A stretch of 31,614 nucleotides of DNA, taken from contig DBXO01000027.1 of the NCBI GenBank assembly GCA_002309635.1, forward strand, positions 1-31,614, in the 5' to 3' direction. The notes beneath the pieces are model-generated. The model had not been told where the DNA came from, searched no databases, and saw only the letters and a program-made list of their open reading frames with translations. This DNA is from Ruminococcus flavefaciens (GTDB lineage: Bacteria; Bacillota; Clostridia; Oscillospirales; Ruminococcaceae). Positions within the stretch are counted from its first letter, which is position 1, and each line of letters begins with the position of its first letter. Of the stretch, positions 29,722-31,614 are shown one piece after another. The position numbers were made by a program, and so were the translations under genes.

Positions 29722-29747
29722 AGGGACGTCCATTGGGCGTCCTTTTT
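29722..29747 (+). terminator. Terminator of the arginine cluster
   Basis: AGGGACG (29722-29728) pairs with CGTCCTT (29738-29744, one G-U), followed by a T-run (TTTTTAA). It lies 35 bases after argF. A ten-base direct repeat AGCCGTTAGC (29687-29696 and 29708-29717) precedes it. Confidence 0.65.
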
Positions 29748-29761
29748 AATTCGGAATTGTA

Positions 29762-29822
29762 GTGGCGGCGTTCCGTCACCCGTGCAAATAACACATAATG
29801 CAGGGGACGGCGTTCTCAACGC
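29762..29822 (+). repeat. Two copies of the dispersed GC-rich repeat
   Basis: GTGGCGGCGTTCCGTCAC starts at 29762, and GGGGACGGCGTTCTC lies at 29803-29817 followed by AACGCC, so that GGCGTT pairs with AACGCC. Both share the core found at 10201, 13324 and 21200. They lie in the gap between argF and the next gene. Confidence 0.55.
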
Positions 29823-29891
29823 CCCGAAAACAGGTAAAAAAACGGACAGTGTAATTGCCCGCTTTTTACGGAAATGATATGAGGTATTATA

Positions 29892-30398
29892 ATGAAAAAA
29901 GTAAAGGTAACATATATACCGCCGATCGTGTATATTATATCTGCGATGATATGGGCAGCGGTCATGTTCGTTATTGCGTCGTTCCTGAATGAATTATTCA
30001 TATATATAGGTGCACTGGCAGGTATCTTTGCACTTATATATATATACTATAAGGGTACTGTTGTTGAGTTCGGCGACGGGAAGATAATCAGGTGCAGAAG
30101 CTTATTCTATAAATGGAAGATAGATCTTGAGCGCATTGATACATTCAGCTACACGGTGAGAAAGTATCAGAGAATAGGCGGCGTCCACCATTCGATGGTG
30201 ATAATGTTTTATCACAGCATGAGAGGCATAAATGACTGTTATAAGCTTGCTTCTTCATTTATCAGGGGAAATGAAATGGAAAAGCTGATGCGAAGCGAAG
30301 CGGACAGGCTTGATATAATGCAGATATACAAGTTTGCAGAGAGCCTGTACCCTGATAAGGCGAGGGGCTATACGGAAAAAGAAGATATCAACGCATAA
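29892..30398 (+). CDS. Membrane protein with LYPDKARGY tail, copy 1
   Basis: A 168-residue protein with two hydrophobic helices at about residues 8-30 and 34-53, followed by a beta-rich domain (VVEFGDGKIIRCRSLFYKWKI and IDTFSYTVRKY) of PH-like pattern. It ends with a helix, YKFAESLYPDKARGYTE. ATG 29892 follows GAGG. The tail motif is shared with the protein at 30863-31372, so the two are paralogues flanking a third membrane protein. Function is unknown. Confidence 0.65.
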   Translation: MKKVKVTYIPPIVYIISAMIWAAVMFVIASFLNELFIYIGALAGIFALIYIYYKGTVVEFGDGKIIRCRSLFYKWKIDLERIDTFSYTVRKYQRIGGVHHSMVIMFYHSMRGINDCYKLASSFIRGNEMEKLMRSEADRLDIMQIYKFAESLYPDKARGYTEKEDINA

Positions 30399-30415
30399 GA
30401 TATGAGGTGATAAAA

Positions 30416-30844
30416 ATGTATTATCTGATACTTGCCTGTGTGGGTTTGGCGATAGCCATAGCAGGCGTTTTCTACCTTGCGAGACTGCTGTACCTGAAAA
30501 AGTACGGCGTACCGGCAAAGGCAGAGGTCGTAAATGTGAAGGAGGTCCTGAAGAGAAAAGGAGGACTTTTCGGACATCTTATCGTAATTACCAAAAAGAC
30601 GCTGAGCCATTATACGCACACGCTTAAATATGAGCTCGACGGCAGGAGCTATGAGGCTGACGACAGAGCAGACTATACCCAGCCGATGAAAGTGGGTTCC
30701 ACTCATATTATCCTCTGCGACCCGAAGGATCCGGAAAGCTTCAAGTTTGAAGCAGATGTGCAGAAGCATATCACGATAGCCGCCGCACTGGTGGCAATGT
30801 CGCTTCTTTTTGCGGGAAGATTCTTTTACGCATACATCAAGTGA
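30416..30844 (+). CDS. DUF3592-like membrane protein
   Basis: From ATG 30416 (GAGGTG upstream; GTG 30407 would place the ribosome site inside the gene) the protein has 142 residues. An N-terminal helix (about 3-24) and a C-terminal helix (about 117-138) enclose a soluble domain with AKAEVVNVKEV, then HTLKYELDGRSYEADDRADY and VGSTHIILCDPKDPESF. This is the usual order of DUF3592 proteins: two helices around a beta domain with a 'DP..P..f' ending. It lies between two paralogous genes with short gaps, so the three probably form one unit. Confidence 0.65.
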   Translation: MYYLILACVGLAIAIAGVFYLARLLYLKKYGVPAKAEVVNVKEVLKRKGGLFGHLIVITKKTLSHYTHTLKYELDGRSYEADDRADYTQPMKVGSTHIILCDPKDPESFKFEADVQKHITIAAALVAMSLLFAGRFFYAYIK

Positions 30845-30862
30845 ATTCAGTGGTGATAAGGT

Positions 30863-31372
30863 ATGAAAAAGATAGAGGTATCCGGAGCAGTTGCGCTTGA
30901 AAGATGGTACGAGATAGGTATGTTTATAATAATAGGAGTAATGCTGCTTGCAGTGTCTCTGTTTGAGTCCGCGTGGAAGCCAATAGGCGGACTTGCAATG
31001 GCGGTTCTCTTCATATATTTTATAATAGCTATTGCAGTATCGCTTTTTCCAATGATAGTGATGTTTGACGAACAGTGGCTGATGATGAAGCACGGTATGT
31101 TCAGAAAAGACATCAGAATGGACGAGATCACGCGAGTGAGATACTATATAATGCCGAGAAAAAGAGGACGATCAAGTACGAGATGTTATCATCTTGTAAT
31201 GGAGATAGAGTATCAGGGCGGCAGACAGGAGCTCATGGAGTGTATAGAAAAAGCTGAGATAGAATACTGCAAGAACGGAGAGGCGGATAAAGAGCTTTTT
31301 GTGCTTTACGACCATATAAAGGAGCTGTATCCGGATAAAGCAAAGGGCTACTGGGAATACTGCGGTATATGA
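30863..31372 (+). CDS. Membrane protein with LYPDKAKGY tail, copy 2
   Basis: A 169-residue protein with two hydrophobic helices (about 18-36 and 40-66), a beta-rich PH-like domain (VMFDEQWLMMKHGMFRKDIRMDEITRVRYY), and the C-terminal helix LYDHIKELYPDKAKGYWEYCG. The last part matches the tail of the protein at 29892-30398. ATG 30863 follows GATAAGG. It is the last gene before the ribosomal RNA leader. Confidence 0.65.
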   Translation: MKKIEVSGAVALERWYEIGMFIIIGVMLLAVSLFESAWKPIGGLAMAVLFIYFIIAIAVSLFPMIVMFDEQWLMMKHGMFRKDIRMDEITRVRYYIMPRKRGRSSTRCYHLVMEIEYQGGRQELMECIEKAEIEYCKNGEADKELFVLYDHIKELYPDKAKGYWEYCGI

Positions 31373-31430
31373 TATGTAAATATAGGGCATAATGTATAAA
31401 AAGCCACCGATTCAACGGCAATTATTTTAG

Positions 31431-31459
31431 TTGACAAACGCTGTATTGCGTGATATAAT
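31431..31459 (+). promoter_or_regulatory. Consensus promoter of a ribosomal RNA operon
   Basis: TTGACA (31431-31436) and TATAAT (31454-31459) are perfect boxes with the ideal 17-base spacer. No coding frame follows within the window. The following leader is rRNA-like. Confidence 0.85.
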
Positions 31460-31614
31460 AATTAAGTCGCCTGAGGACAACAGCCTTCGGGGAGACAAAA
31501 CAGCATCTTGAAAATTGAACAATGCGAAGAAAAAGTATAACGACCCTTGAGATTCCTTTCTGAGACTGGAAACAGTTGAGGAGAGAGAAGGTCAAGAAAA
31601 GACTAAAAAATAAC
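31460..31614 (+). other. Leader of a ribosomal RNA operon (16S expected just past the edge)
   Basis: The leader contains TCTTGAAAATTGAACAATG (31507-31525), closely matching the CTTTGAAAACTGAACA sequence common upstream of 16S genes in Firmicutes. An AG-rich stretch up to 31600 may take part in pre-16S processing stems. The 16S sequence itself is not reached. Confidence 0.65.

Noticed and set aside
1..31614. CRISPR array
   Set aside because: No regularly spaced direct repeats of suitable length were found; the only tandem repeats are the coding 51-base units at 24712-24864.

Overview
The window looks like a chromosomal segment from a gut Firmicute of the Oscillospiraceae, most likely Ruminococcus. 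This is inferred from protein style, moderate G+C, AGGAGG-type ribosome binding sites, sigma-A promoters, an [FeFe]-hydrogenase maturase, spoVA genes and a malic enzyme/malate dehydrogenase pair. No species can be named from the sequence alone.

Positions 1-2823 are the right end of an integrated mobilizable or conjugative element. They hold the 3' part of a relaxase, a membrane/coiled-coil protein encoded out of frame inside the relaxase gene, an excisionase-like protein and a tyrosine integrase. The integrase lies next to the 3' end of tRNA-Glu, the probable integration target. tRNA-Glu and tRNA-Met are transcribed leftwards from a consensus promoter. Positions 3244-5038 hold a short unit of phage structural-like genes behind a promoter with a LacI/CcpA-type operator.

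Positions 5108-16252 are mostly leftward accessory and metabolic genes. These are spoVAD-spoVAE behind a candidate sigma-G promoter, a zinc-ribbon/pilin-like protein, a P-type Ca2+ ATPase (rightward), and a zinc-ribbon membrane protein divergent from a small XRE regulator. They are followed by a MazF-type endoribonuclease with no visible antitoxin, an unknown gene, hydF, a GNAT acetyltransferase, malic enzyme and an LDH-family dehydrogenase with the Arg expected of a malate dehydrogenase. The last two would form an oxaloacetate-malate-pyruvate shunt.

Positions 16376-29747 are a large arginine biosynthesis cluster reading rightwards: argG, argH, argC, argJ, argB, argD and argF. With argJ, a full acetyl-cycling route from glutamate to arginine is present except for carbamoyl-phosphate synthase. 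Three phased ARG-box-like sites lie in front of the argG promoter. The arg genes are interleaved with unrelated genes: membrane proteins, a YpeA-like acetyltransferase, a guanine-deaminase-like protein, a CdiI-like immunity protein overlapping argJ, three tandem PH-domain-like membrane proteins (one with Cys/His-rich 17-residue repeats), and a tubby/LURP-one-like protein.

Positions 29892-31372 hold three more small membrane proteins, two of them sharing a C-terminal LYPDKA(R/K)GY motif. The window ends in a consensus promoter and leader typical of a ribosomal RNA operon; the 16S gene should start just beyond the edge. A short GC-rich repeat family (core GGGGACGGCGTYYC) recurs in the intergenic gaps.
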